From NCBI GenBank assembly GCA_038229135.1, contig JBBROS010000051.1:1-24290 (forward strand): a stretch of 24,290 nucleotides of DNA, given 5' to 3'. The stretch is from JBBROS01 sp038229135 (GTDB lineage: Bacteria > Pseudomonadota > Alphaproteobacteria > Acetobacterales > Acetobacteraceae). The notes under the pieces are model-generated. The model was not told where the DNA came from, ran no database searches, and was given only the letters and a program-made list of their open reading frames with translations. Shown here in pieces: positions 13,992-20,474 of this stretch (positions within the stretch are counted from its first letter, which is position 1; every line of letters begins with the position of its first letter). Position numbers and translations under genes: made by a program.

Positions 13992-15249
13992 GGTCGTCTC
14001 CTGCACTCGTGGCCGCCATATAGGCGCGCGTCTCTGCCAAGCCCAACCCCAGCAGCACGAAGAACCACCCCCCGAGCGGCATGGAGGTCCACGCCGTGCT
14101 GGAGGCGATGGGCCACAGATGGATCAGCGCCGCCACGAACAGCCCCACCCGCACCGCATCCGGCCCACCACCTTCGCGCGGGCCCCACAGCCCCCGCCCC
14201 AGCCGCCGCAGCCATGCCACGCACAGCCCGCCGAACAGCATGAGCCCCGGCACCCCGCCCTCGACCGCCGCCTGCAGCCAGAAGCTGTGCGGATGCTGCA
14301 CGCAGATGGCGGCCCCCATGCCATCCCCACCCCGCCAGTCACGGAAATACGCCGGCACCTCGCACTCCCGCCGGAACCCGTCGAACCCGGCCCCCAGCAC
14401 CGGCCGATCCTCCACGATGGCCACCGCCCGCGCCGCGATCAGCCCGTAATGGCTCTCCGGGAAGCGCTGCATCTGAAACGCGAACTTCGTCACCATCCGG
14501 TTGAACGTCGGCGGCGACACCACGCTCGTCGCCACCAGCAGCATGGTCGCGAACCCCGCCGCGGTCAGCACCCCGAAGCGCATCCGCGGCAGCAGCAGCG
14601 CCACGACGAACAGCCCCATCGCCACCAGCAGCAGCGGCATGCGCTGCCCGATCAGCACCTGCACCGCGACGGCCGCCGGCACCACGAGCCACCCCGCCAC
14701 GAGCCACCCCCGCGCCAGCCACCGCTCCGCCACCGGCAGCACGGCCGGGAACAGCAGCCGGCTCAGCGGCGCCCCGGCCCGCGGGTTCTGGTATGGCCCC
14801 GTCAGCTCCCCATCGGCCCCGCGCGGCCAGCCGAACGCGTTCCGCCCCGTCGCGAACTGCAGCAGGCTCTGCGCCGCCAGATACACCGCCGACCACCGCA
14901 GCACCCGCCCCAACCAGGCCCGCACCCCCGCCTCCCGCAGCACCCAATGCTCGAGTGCGGCCACCAGCAGCAGGAACCGCCCGGCCCCGAGCGCCTGCCC
15001 GGACGCCGCCCACCCCCAAGGCACGCTGCAAAGCACCACCCAGGCCCACCACGCCCCGCCCCACCACACCCAGGGCGCCCGGACCCACCCCCAATCCCGC
15101 CGCACCCCGCACTGCACCAGGAACAGCGCGCCGAGCACCCCCACGCACCCTTCCGCTATCCCCCGCCCGTGCAGCAGGAACAGCGGCAGCACGAGCGCCA
15201 GCCCCACCCCGGCCCGGTCGATCCAGCGAAGCACAGGCCCCGGCATCAT
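13984..15249 (-). CDS. O-antigen ligase / Wzy-like membrane protein
   Basis: A 421-residue inner-membrane protein with about ten or more hydrophobic helices (for example 15-27, 36-47, 61-75, 181-200, 205-220, 226-245, 330-346, 366-382, 394-405). It carries the O-antigen ligase/polymerase region: GAGFDGFRREC (286-296), a periplasmic loop, and QHPHSFWLQAAVEGGVPGL (318-336), where the conserved His and Gln typical of WaaL/Wzy_C proteins are seen. It probably transfers or polymerises lipid-linked glycans at the periplasmic face. The double ATG at 15249/15246 overlaps the glycosyltransferase stop (ATGA), so I start at 15249. A much longer open frame upstream to 15894 is antisense nonsense over the glycosyltransferase. 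WaaL versus Wzy cannot be decided. Confidence 0.85.
   Translation of the reverse strand: MMPGPVLRWIDRAGVGLALVLPLFLLHGRGIAEGCVGVLGALFLVQCGVRRDWGWVRAPWVWWGGAWWAWVVLCSVPWGWAASGQALGAGRFLLLVAALEHWVLREAGVRAWLGRVLRWSAVYLAAQSLLQFATGRNAFGWPRGADGELTGPYQNPRAGAPLSRLLFPAVLPVAERWLARGWLVAGWLVVPAAVAVQVLIGQRMPLLLVAMGLFVVALLLPRMRFGVLTAAGFATMLLVATSVVSPPTFNRMVTKFAFQMQRFPESHYGLIAARAVAIVEDRPVLGAGFDGFRRECEVPAYFRDWRGGDGMGAAICVQHPHSFWLQAAVEGGVPGLMLFGGLCVAWLRRLGRGLWGPREGGGPDAVRVGLFVAALIHLWPIASSTAWTSMPLGGWFFVLLGLGLAETRAYMAATSAGDDHG
13998..14002 (-). promoter_or_regulatory. Shine-Dalgarno AGGAG that fixes the cobW start
   Basis: On the minus strand AGGAG lies 6 bases before the ATG at 13991 and within the end of the ligase coding sequence. 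It supports that ATG over the GTG at 14006, which would lie upstream of the site. Confidence 0.6.
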
Positions 15250-16421
15250 CGCGCGAGCACCGCCGCCCGGAACGCGAGCAGCCGCCCGGCAGCCTCGGGC
15301 GCCGCGAACCCCTCCGCCCGCGCCCGCCCGGCCGCGGCCAGCGCCGCCCGCCGGCCCGGGTCCCGCGCCAGGCTCAGGATGGCCGCCGCCAGCGCCCCCG
15401 GCCTGTCCGGGTCCGCATACAGCGCCGCCTCCCCCGCCACCTCCCGCAGCCCCCCGGTCCCCGAGCACACCAGCGCCGCCCCGTGCGCCATCGCCTCCAG
15501 CGCCACCAGCCCGAACGGCTCGGGCCACCGGCTCGGCATCACCACGATCGCCGCGCGCCCCATCGCCGCCACCACCGCATCGTTCGGCTGGTGCCCCCGC
15601 ATCTCCACCCCGGCCGCCGCCGCCGCCGGGCGCAGCGCACGGAGAAAGGGCGTCTCCGGGCTGTCCACACGAAACCGGTCCGCCCCGATCATCACCGCCC
15701 GCCACCCCGGCATCTGCGGCAACGCCTCCGCACACGCCGCCACGAACGCATCCGCCCCCTTGTCCGCCACCACCCGCCCGGCAAACAGGATCACGTCGTC
15801 CCGCGCCTCCGCAGGCGGCGGCGGCAGGTCGATGCAGTTCGGCAGCACCGCAACCTCGCCCGCACCGCCCTCGAGCAACCGCCCCCTGATCCACTCGGAC
15901 GCCGCCGCCACCCCCGCCAGCCCCGCCACCAGCCGCGCCCGCTCCCGCACGGTCCGCGCACCCCGCATGGTCTGCGGGTCGTTGTTCAATATCAGCGTCA
16001 CGGCCGCCCCCAGCCCCCGCAGCCGCAGCGCCACCTCCGGCCAGTTATGCACCTCCACCAGCCGAGGCCGCACGCGCCGCACCACCCGCGCCACCCCCGC
16101 CGCATACCGCCCGGCCCGGCCCAGCCCCCAGGGCACCGTGAAGCCGGGCCGCACCTGCTCGTACGCCACCCCCGGGAACGTCGCGCCCCCCGCCGCCCCC
16201 AGCACCAGCCCCCCCGCCCCGGCCCGCGCCAACCTCTCCACCAGCAGCCCGATCGCCCCCACGCTGCCCGGCGCAAACCCCTCCTTCGGCGGCAGAACGA
16301 TCAGGGTGTCCGGGGCCAGGGTGTCCGGGGCCAGGGTGTCCGGGGCCAGGGTGTCCGGGGCCAGGGTGTCCGGCGGCAGGGTGTCCGGCGGCAGGGTGTC
16401 AGCAGAAGACAACCGCCGCAC
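15246..16421 (-). CDS. GT4-type glycosyltransferase (GT-B fold) with APDTL repeat N-terminus
   Basis: A 391-residue retaining GT-B glycosyltransferase. The C-terminal domain has ILFAGRVVADKGADAF (211-226) and the EX7E motif in SRWPEPFGLVALEAMAHG (297-314; E301, E309), followed by GTGGLREV. The N-terminal domain (41-200) ends in VLPNCIDL. The first 40 residues consist of MRRLSSADTL, two PPDTL and four APDTL repeats encoded by a 15-bp tandem repeat; these replace the normal short N-terminus before the first strand IVLPPKEGFAPGSVGAIGLL. The only start in frame upstream of the repeats is GTG 16421, inside the preceding VOC gene; there is no ATG or GTG between the repeats and the first strand. It probably adds a sugar to an envelope glycan handled by the ligase encoded next door. 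Confidence 0.85.
   Translation of the reverse strand: MRRLSSADTLPPDTLPPDTLAPDTLAPDTLAPDTLAPDTLIVLPPKEGFAPGSVGAIGLLVERLARAGAGGLVLGAAGGATFPGVAYEQVRPGFTVPWGLGRAGRYAAGVARVVRRVRPRLVEVHNWPEVALRLRGLGAAVTLILNNDPQTMRGARTVRERARLVAGLAGVAAASEWIRGRLLEGGAGEVAVLPNCIDLPPPPAEARDDVILFAGRVVADKGADAFVAACAEALPQMPGWRAVMIGADRFRVDSPETPFLRALRPAAAAAGVEMRGHQPNDAVVAAMGRAAIVVMPSRWPEPFGLVALEAMAHGAALVCSGTGGLREVAGEAALYADPDRPGALAAAILSLARDPGRRAALAAAGRARAEGFAAPEAAGRLLAFRAAVLAR
16306..16400. repeat. 15-bp tandem repeat (6 units plus part of a seventh)
   Basis: On the plus strand four exact GTGTCCGGGGCCAGG units (16306-16365) are followed by two GTGTCCGGCGGCAGG units (16366-16395) and a partial GTGTC. On the minus strand they encode APDTL x4 and PPDTL x2 at the N-terminus of the glycosyltransferase. 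The array ends exactly at the stop of the upstream VOC gene (16399-16401). Exact copies suggest recent or ongoing expansion. Confidence 0.92.
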
Positions 16422-17241
16422 CCCCGGCCATCGCCATCCATCCGCCCGGGACCGCGGTCAGCGCGGCACCCTCCCGAGCCGCCGCCGCCTTGTCCTCCGT
16501 CCGCACCACCACGCCCGCCATGAACGGCAAGGAAGGCGGCACCACCCCCGGCAGAACCCGCTCCAGCGCATCCGCCGTCAGCACCCGCACCAGCCCAGGC
16601 TCCAACGGCACGGCGAACCCGCCCGCCGCATCCGGCACCACCGGCAGCCCGCTCAGCCGCGACAGCCGCGCCGCCGTCTCGCCCGGGCGCTCCACCGCCA
16701 AGATCACGGCCTCGAGCGCCACCGCCCTGTTCGCATGCGCCGTGAACCGGGGCTGCCAGATGGCCTCGGGGGAAAGATGCCGCACCAGCTGCAGCCGCCC
16801 CTCCGGCGCATCCGCCATCGGCAGCCGCGCAAACCGCGCCTGCAGCCCGTCCGGCTCCGCGCTGTCCACCGGTCGCTCCAGGTGCAGCACGCCCGCCACA
16901 TCCACCCCGGCCCGGCTCAGCCGCTCCAGCGCCGCCACCTCGTCATCCGTCCCGAGCGTCAGGTTGTGCATGCCCTCGTGCCGCTCGAGGAACCGCTCGA
17001 TCCCGTTGCCGGGCAGCGCCGGGTCCACATGCCCGATCAGCTCCAGATATCCGGCGGGCCACCCCGGCATCCCCAGCATCGCGCACCGGTTCGCCGTGCC
17101 CCACGGCACCACCGGCCCCTCCGCCACGAGCCGCCCCGACTGCCGGGCGAGCGGCGTCAGCGTGAACCCCAGCGCCTCATACTGCCGCGCCAGCCCACCC
17201 AGGTCCCGCGCCATCACCGCCACATGGTCGAGCCGCGTCAA
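16399..17241 (-). CDS. Glyoxalase-like (VOC superfamily) protein
   Basis: A 280-residue cytosolic protein of the glyoxalase-like domain type (PF13468-like). It opens with the betaalphabeta module TRLDHVAVMARDLGGLARQYE and continues with ALGFTLTPLARQSGRLVAEG, WGTANRCAMLG and YLELIGHVDP, including His6 and Glu73 as plausible metal ligands. A second VOC-like half starts near TAHANRAVALEAVILAVERP. Members are of unknown substrate. The TTG at 17241 overlaps the GST stop (TTGA) and gives the full first strand; the ATG at the MARDL position would cut that strand away. The end reads GWMAMAGGAAVVFC and borders the 15-bp repeat. The GST-VOC pairing hints at electrophile or aldehyde detoxification, which is inference. 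Confidence 0.82.
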   Translation of the reverse strand: MTRLDHVAVMARDLGGLARQYEALGFTLTPLARQSGRLVAEGPVVPWGTANRCAMLGMPGWPAGYLELIGHVDPALPGNGIERFLERHEGMHNLTLGTDDEVAALERLSRAGVDVAGVLHLERPVDSAEPDGLQARFARLPMADAPEGRLQLVRHLSPEAIWQPRFTAHANRAVALEAVILAVERPGETAARLSRLSGLPVVPDAAGGFAVPLEPGLVRVLTADALERVLPGVVPPSLPFMAGVVVRTEDKAAAAREGAALTAVPGGWMAMAGGAAVVFC

Positions 17242-17918
17242 GCCGCCGCCTCGTACCGCTCCAACCGCCAGCTCATCGGCTCGGCCGCCGCATCCGCATA
17301 CCACCGCTCCACCAGAGGATGCGCCCGCACCGCCTCCACATAAGCCCACGTGTCGCTCGCCAGCTCCGGCCGCCATGTCAGGAACCGCGTCGCCACGGGC
17401 GCGAACATCGCATCCGCCGCCCCGAACCGTGCCCCGAACAGATAGGGCCCGCCAGCCCCGAACCCGGCCCGCGTCTCCCGCCAAACCGCCTCGACCCGCG
17501 CGATGTCCGCAAGGCACGCCTCGGTCCGCCCGAGCCCCGCCCTGTCCACCCCCAGGATCATCGGCATCGCCTGCCGCAGCCCACGGAACCCGGCGTGCAT
17601 CTCGGCACTCACCACCCGCGCCCGCGTCCGCGCCGCAAGCCCCTCGGGCCACAACGCCGGCTCCATCTCCGCGCAATACTCGCAGATCGCCAGCGACTCC
17701 CACACCCGGTTCCCGCGATGCTCCAGGTACGGCACCAGCCCGCTCGGGCTATGGTCCCCGATCGCCGCCGTGCTGCCGACGTTCGAGCCGGACAGCGGGA
17801 TCACCACCTCCTCCACGTCCAGCCCCGCCAGCCGCACCGCGAGCCACCCGCGCATCGACCACGACGAATACCGCTTCGTCCCGATCACCAGCCGGCCCTC
17901 GTTCACCCGATCGCCCAT
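17238..17918 (-). CDS. Glutathione S-transferase family protein
   Basis: A 226-residue two-domain GST. The thioredoxin-like N-terminal domain has LVIGTKRYSSWSMRGWLAVR (catalytic Ser/Tyr region near residues 17-20), SGLVPYLEHRGNRVWESLAI (cis-Pro and the glutathione-binding ES pair) and ICEYCAEM. The helical C-terminal domain includes FGAGGPYLFGARFGAADAMF, with the N-capping/hydrophobic-staple region, and ends in ERYEAAA. Length is typical. The ATG at 17918 has GGGGAG 8 bases upstream. It is the first gene of the six-gene minus operon and is divergent from the aminotransferase gene. It uses glutathione, which GshB in this window makes. Confidence 0.9.
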   Translation of the reverse strand: MGDRVNEGRLVIGTKRYSSWSMRGWLAVRLAGLDVEEVVIPLSGSNVGSTAAIGDHSPSGLVPYLEHRGNRVWESLAICEYCAEMEPALWPEGLAARTRARVVSAEMHAGFRGLRQAMPMILGVDRAGLGRTEACLADIARVEAVWRETRAGFGAGGPYLFGARFGAADAMFAPVATRFLTWRPELASDTWAYVEAVRAHPLVERWYADAAAEPMSWRLERYEAAA

Positions 17919-18013
17919 CGCCCGCGCTCCCCGCAAACCCGCCCGGACCATGCCACGCTTGCGCCGCACCTGCCAAAGCGCGATCCTCCTGCCCGCCCGT
18001 CCCGCCTCCTCGC

Positions 18014-18018
18014 AGGAG
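18014..18018 (+). promoter_or_regulatory. Shine-Dalgarno AGGAG that fixes the aminotransferase GTG start
   Basis: AGGAG at 18014-18018 is 9 bases before GTG 18028. In-frame ATG 17951 upstream has no such site and would add a non-conserved Arg-rich leader. Confidence 0.55.
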
Positions 18019-18027
18019 CCCCTTGCC

Positions 18028-19347
18028 GTGAACGAGATCCCCCGCCCCAACAGCCTCGACGCACACTGGATGCCGTTCAGCGCGAACCGCTCCTTCAAGC
18101 AGGCCCCCCGCCTGCTCGCCCGCGCCGAGGGCATGTTCTACTACAGCAACGACAACCGCGAGATCCTGGACGGCACCGCCGGCCTCTGGTGCGTGAACGC
18201 CGGGCACGGCCGGCGGGAGATCGTGGAGGCCATCCAGAAGCAGGCCGCCATCCTGGACTTCGCGCCAACCTTCCAGATGGGCCACCCCATCGCCTTCCAG
18301 GCCGCCTCCCGCCTCGCCGAGATCCTCCCCGCCCCGCTCGAGCGCGTGTTCTGGACCAACTCGGGCTCCGAGAGCGCCGACACCGCCCTCAAGATCGCGC
18401 TCGCCTACCACCGCGCCCGCGGCGAGGCCCAACGCGTCCGCCTCATCGGGCGGGAGCGCGGCTACCACGGCGTCGGCTTCGGCGGCATGAGCGTGGGCGG
18501 CATCGGCCCCAACCGCCGCCAGTTCGGCGCACAGCTCCCCTACGTGGACCACCTCCCCCACACCCACGACCTGGCCCGCGCCTACACCCGCGGCATGCCC
18601 GAGCACGGGGCAGGCCTGGCCGACGCGCTGGAAAGCCTCGTCGCCCTGCACGGCGCCGACACCATCGCCGCCGTGATGGTGGAGCCGGTGGCCGGCAGCA
18701 CCGGCGTGCTCATCCCGCCCCGCGGCTACCTGCAGCGCCTGCGCGAGCTGTGCACCAAGCACGGCATCCTGCTGATCTTCGACGAGGTCATCACCGGGTT
18801 CGGCCGCATGGGCACCAATTTCGGCGCCGAGCGCCTGGGCGTGGTGCCGGACATCATGACCATGGCCAAGGGCCTCACCAACGCCGCCGTCCCCATGGGC
18901 GCCGTCGCCACCAGCGGCGACGTGTACCACTCCATCGTGGACGGCGCCCCCGCCGGCATCGAGCTCTTCCACGGCTACACCTATAGCGGCCACCCGCTCG
19001 CCAGCGCCGCCGCCATCGCCAGCATGGACCTGCAGCGCTCGGAAGACCTGCCGGGCCGCGCCGCCGCCATCGAGCCCTATTGGGAACAGGCCGTGCACTC
19101 CCTCCGCGGCCTGCCCAACGTCATCGACATCCGAAACATGGGCCTCATCGCCGGCATCGAGCTCCAGCCCCGCGAAGGCGCCCCCACCCAGCGCGCCGTC
19201 CAGGTCTTCCAACGCTGCTTCGACGACGGCCTCCTCGTCCGCACCACCGGCGACATCATCGCACTCTCCCCACCCCTCATCATCGAGACCCCGCACATCG
19301 ACCGCATCGTCGAGACCCTCACCGACGCCATCCGTGCCGCTGCCTGA
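18028..19347 (+). CDS. Class III PLP aminotransferase (omega-amino acid/beta-alanine:pyruvate type)
   Basis: A 439-residue fold-type I aminotransferase, normal size for the family. Motifs: DAHWMPFSANRSFK (11-24), GTAGLWCVNAGHGR (49-62), NSGSESADTALK (111-122), YHGVGFGGMSVGG, PVAGSTGVLIPP, FDEVITGFGRMG (251-262; Asp252 contacts the PLP ring nitrogen), and TMAKGLTNAAVPMGAV with Schiff-base Lys281. The DAHWMPF opening and the LDFAPTFQMGHP stretch are those of omega-amino acid:pyruvate aminotransferases, so beta-alanine, putrescine or taurine-like amines are likely donors. The start is GTG 18028 (see the ribosome-binding site). The 3' end overlaps the next gene by 14 bases, indicating an operon. 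It is divergent from GST over a 109-bp gap that should hold both promoters. Confidence 0.9.
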   Translation: MNEIPRPNSLDAHWMPFSANRSFKQAPRLLARAEGMFYYSNDNREILDGTAGLWCVNAGHGRREIVEAIQKQAAILDFAPTFQMGHPIAFQAASRLAEILPAPLERVFWTNSGSESADTALKIALAYHRARGEAQRVRLIGRERGYHGVGFGGMSVGGIGPNRRQFGAQLPYVDHLPHTHDLARAYTRGMPEHGAGLADALESLVALHGADTIAAVMVEPVAGSTGVLIPPRGYLQRLRELCTKHGILLIFDEVITGFGRMGTNFGAERLGVVPDIMTMAKGLTNAAVPMGAVATSGDVYHSIVDGAPAGIELFHGYTYSGHPLASAAAIASMDLQRSEDLPGRAAAIEPYWEQAVHSLRGLPNVIDIRNMGLIAGIELQPREGAPTQRAVQVFQRCFDDGLLVRTTGDIIALSPPLIIETPHIDRIVETLTDAIRAAA

Positions 19348-20023
19348 AGTCGGCCCGCTGCGCGTCGGTCTGGTCCAGGCACCGCAAGGCGGCCTGGTGT
19401 TCGCCCACCTGGACGAGCGCGGCGAACCCCAGGGCGTCCCGGCCACCCTCGCCCGGGCCTACGCGGCACAGCACGGCCTGGCCATCGCCTGGACGATGCT
19501 CCCCAACAGCGGCGCCCTCACCGACGCCCTCGCCGCCGACACGCTGGACCTCGGCTTCATGCCCATCGACGACCACCGCCGCACCCGCGTCGCCTTCGGC
19601 CCGGCCTACTACGAACTCGAATCCACCTGGCTCGCCATGCCCGGCGTGACAGTCGTCGACCAGCCCCACATCCGCACCATCGGCATCGCCGACACCACCA
19701 CCATCCGCGCCGCCACCCGCACCCTCCAGCACACCACCCCAACCCCCGTCGCCACCGTCGACGAAGCGCTCGAGCGCCTCCGCACCGGCCAAGCCGACGC
19801 CCTCGCCCTCTCCCGCGACGTCCTCGGCCAGATCGCCCACCTCGTCCCCGGCGCCCATATCCTCCCCGGCGGCTTCCAACGCACCGGCATCGCCATCGCC
19901 GTCCCCCCGAACCGACCCGAAACCCTGGCCCGCGCCACCGCCTTCCTCACCCAAGCAAAGTCCGACGGCACGGTCCGAAGCGCCTTCCACGCCTTCGGGT
20001 TCACGGAAGAGCCGATTGCATAG
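19334..20023 (+). CDS. Substrate-binding-domain (SBP_bac_3-like) protein without signal peptide
   Basis: A 229-residue protein starting at GTG 19334 inside the aminotransferase gene. The fold is that of family 3 amino-acid binding proteins: LRVGLVQAPQGGLVFAHLDE, EPQGVPATLARAYAAQHGLA, DALAADTLDLGFMPID, TRVAFGPAYYELESTWLA, IGIADTTTIRAATRTLQ and VDEALERLRTGQADALALSR follow the usual order. The start gives no signal peptide, so it is either cytosolic or a wrongly placed start; there is no room for a signal sequence without entering the aminotransferase gene. In other bacteria such proteins are often annotated as transporter substrate-binding proteins. Coupling with the aminotransferase suggests it senses or binds a related amine. 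A GC hairpin repeat follows the stop. Confidence 0.75.
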   Translation: MPLPEVGPLRVGLVQAPQGGLVFAHLDERGEPQGVPATLARAYAAQHGLAIAWTMLPNSGALTDALAADTLDLGFMPIDDHRRTRVAFGPAYYELESTWLAMPGVTVVDQPHIRTIGIADTTTIRAATRTLQHTTPTPVATVDEALERLRTGQADALALSRDVLGQIAHLVPGAHILPGGFQRTGIAIAVPPNRPETLARATAFLTQAKSDGTVRSAFHAFGFTEEPIA

Positions 20024-20031
20024 CAAGCCGT

Positions 20032-20071
20032 CCCCCCCTCCCCTTGCGGGAGAGGCCGGGGGCGGGGGGCC
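20032..20071. repeat. GC-rich hairpin repeat, copy 3
   Basis: CCCCCCCTCCCC (20032-20043), a TTGCGGGAGAGGCC middle, and GGGGGCGGGGGG (20058-20069) form a long stem with one T/C mismatch, 8 bases behind the stop of the substrate-binding-domain gene. It matches copies at 1336 and 10732 in layout and middle sequence. Confidence 0.65.
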
Positions 20072-20131
20072 ACAGGCGCCATACTCCATCGTCCAGAAGA
20101 CGCTGCGCCCCCGGCGCGGCGCAGGGCCGAT

Positions 20132-20170
20132 CGTCATCGCGAGCCGCAGGCGCGGCGATCCGGGGGCCGA
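20132..20170 (-). repeat. 40-bp dispersed repeat, copy B (inverted relative to copy A)
   Basis: The reverse complement runs from TCGGCCCCC through GGATCGCC to GCCTGCGGCTCGCGATGACG. It differs from copy A (11722-11761) by one missing T and one G for A. It lies downstream of a GC hairpin copy in an intergenic gap. Confidence 0.75.
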
Positions 20171-20292
20171 GCGGCGCGACCCATCGCCGCCCGAAACCGA
20201 CGAGGCAGCGCCGGGCAGGACTGGGCCGAATACGACGGCGCACCGGACAGGCGCTGCGCTACCACGCCTACACCCCAGGCGAGGTCGCACCC

Positions 20293-20460
20293 GTGGCCAC
20301 GACCAGGCCCGGCAACGACCGCGACACCGCCCGCCTCAGCATCGTCACGCTGCTAAAGGACCGTGTGGGCTCGGTCGTGGACACCGCCAACTGGGCCGGC
20401 ACCCAGGTCGGCTGCGTGGGCTGGGACGCCCGCAACCGGCACGCCCCGGCCAACAGCTAA
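20293..20460 (+). CDS. Hypothetical small ORF or gene remnant (55 residues)
   Basis: From GTG 20293 the frame encodes a coherent short protein (DTARLSIVTLLKDRVGSVVD, then WAGTQVGCVGWDARNRH) with strongly G/C-ending codons. GAGG lies 8 bases upstream of the GTG. I recognise no family. Upstream in-frame residues (RYHAYTPGEVAPV) also look coding, so it may be the tail of a gene cut off by the repeats. Its TAA is 14 bases before the stop of the opposite-strand PEP-CTERM gene. Confidence 0.35.
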   Translation: MATTRPGNDRDTARLSIVTLLKDRVGSVVDTANWAGTQVGCVGWDARNRHAPANS

Positions 20461-20474
20461 CTTCTTCCCAGCCG

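Larger units (their letters stand above)
20024..20474. other. Repeat-bearing gap of about 450 bp
   Basis: This stretch contains a GC hairpin repeat (20032-20071), the 40-bp dispersed repeat (20132-20170) and a short coding-like frame ending at 20460. I see no RNA gene or clear promoter in it. The frame is open from 20044, but the part over the repeats has no protein character. Confidence 0.5.

Noticed and set aside
13960..17343. 1,127-codon open frame on the plus strand across the minus-strand operon
   Set aside because: Its translation is a Pro/Arg/His-rich shadow of five well-supported minus-strand genes; long antisense frames are expected when third positions are nearly all G or C.
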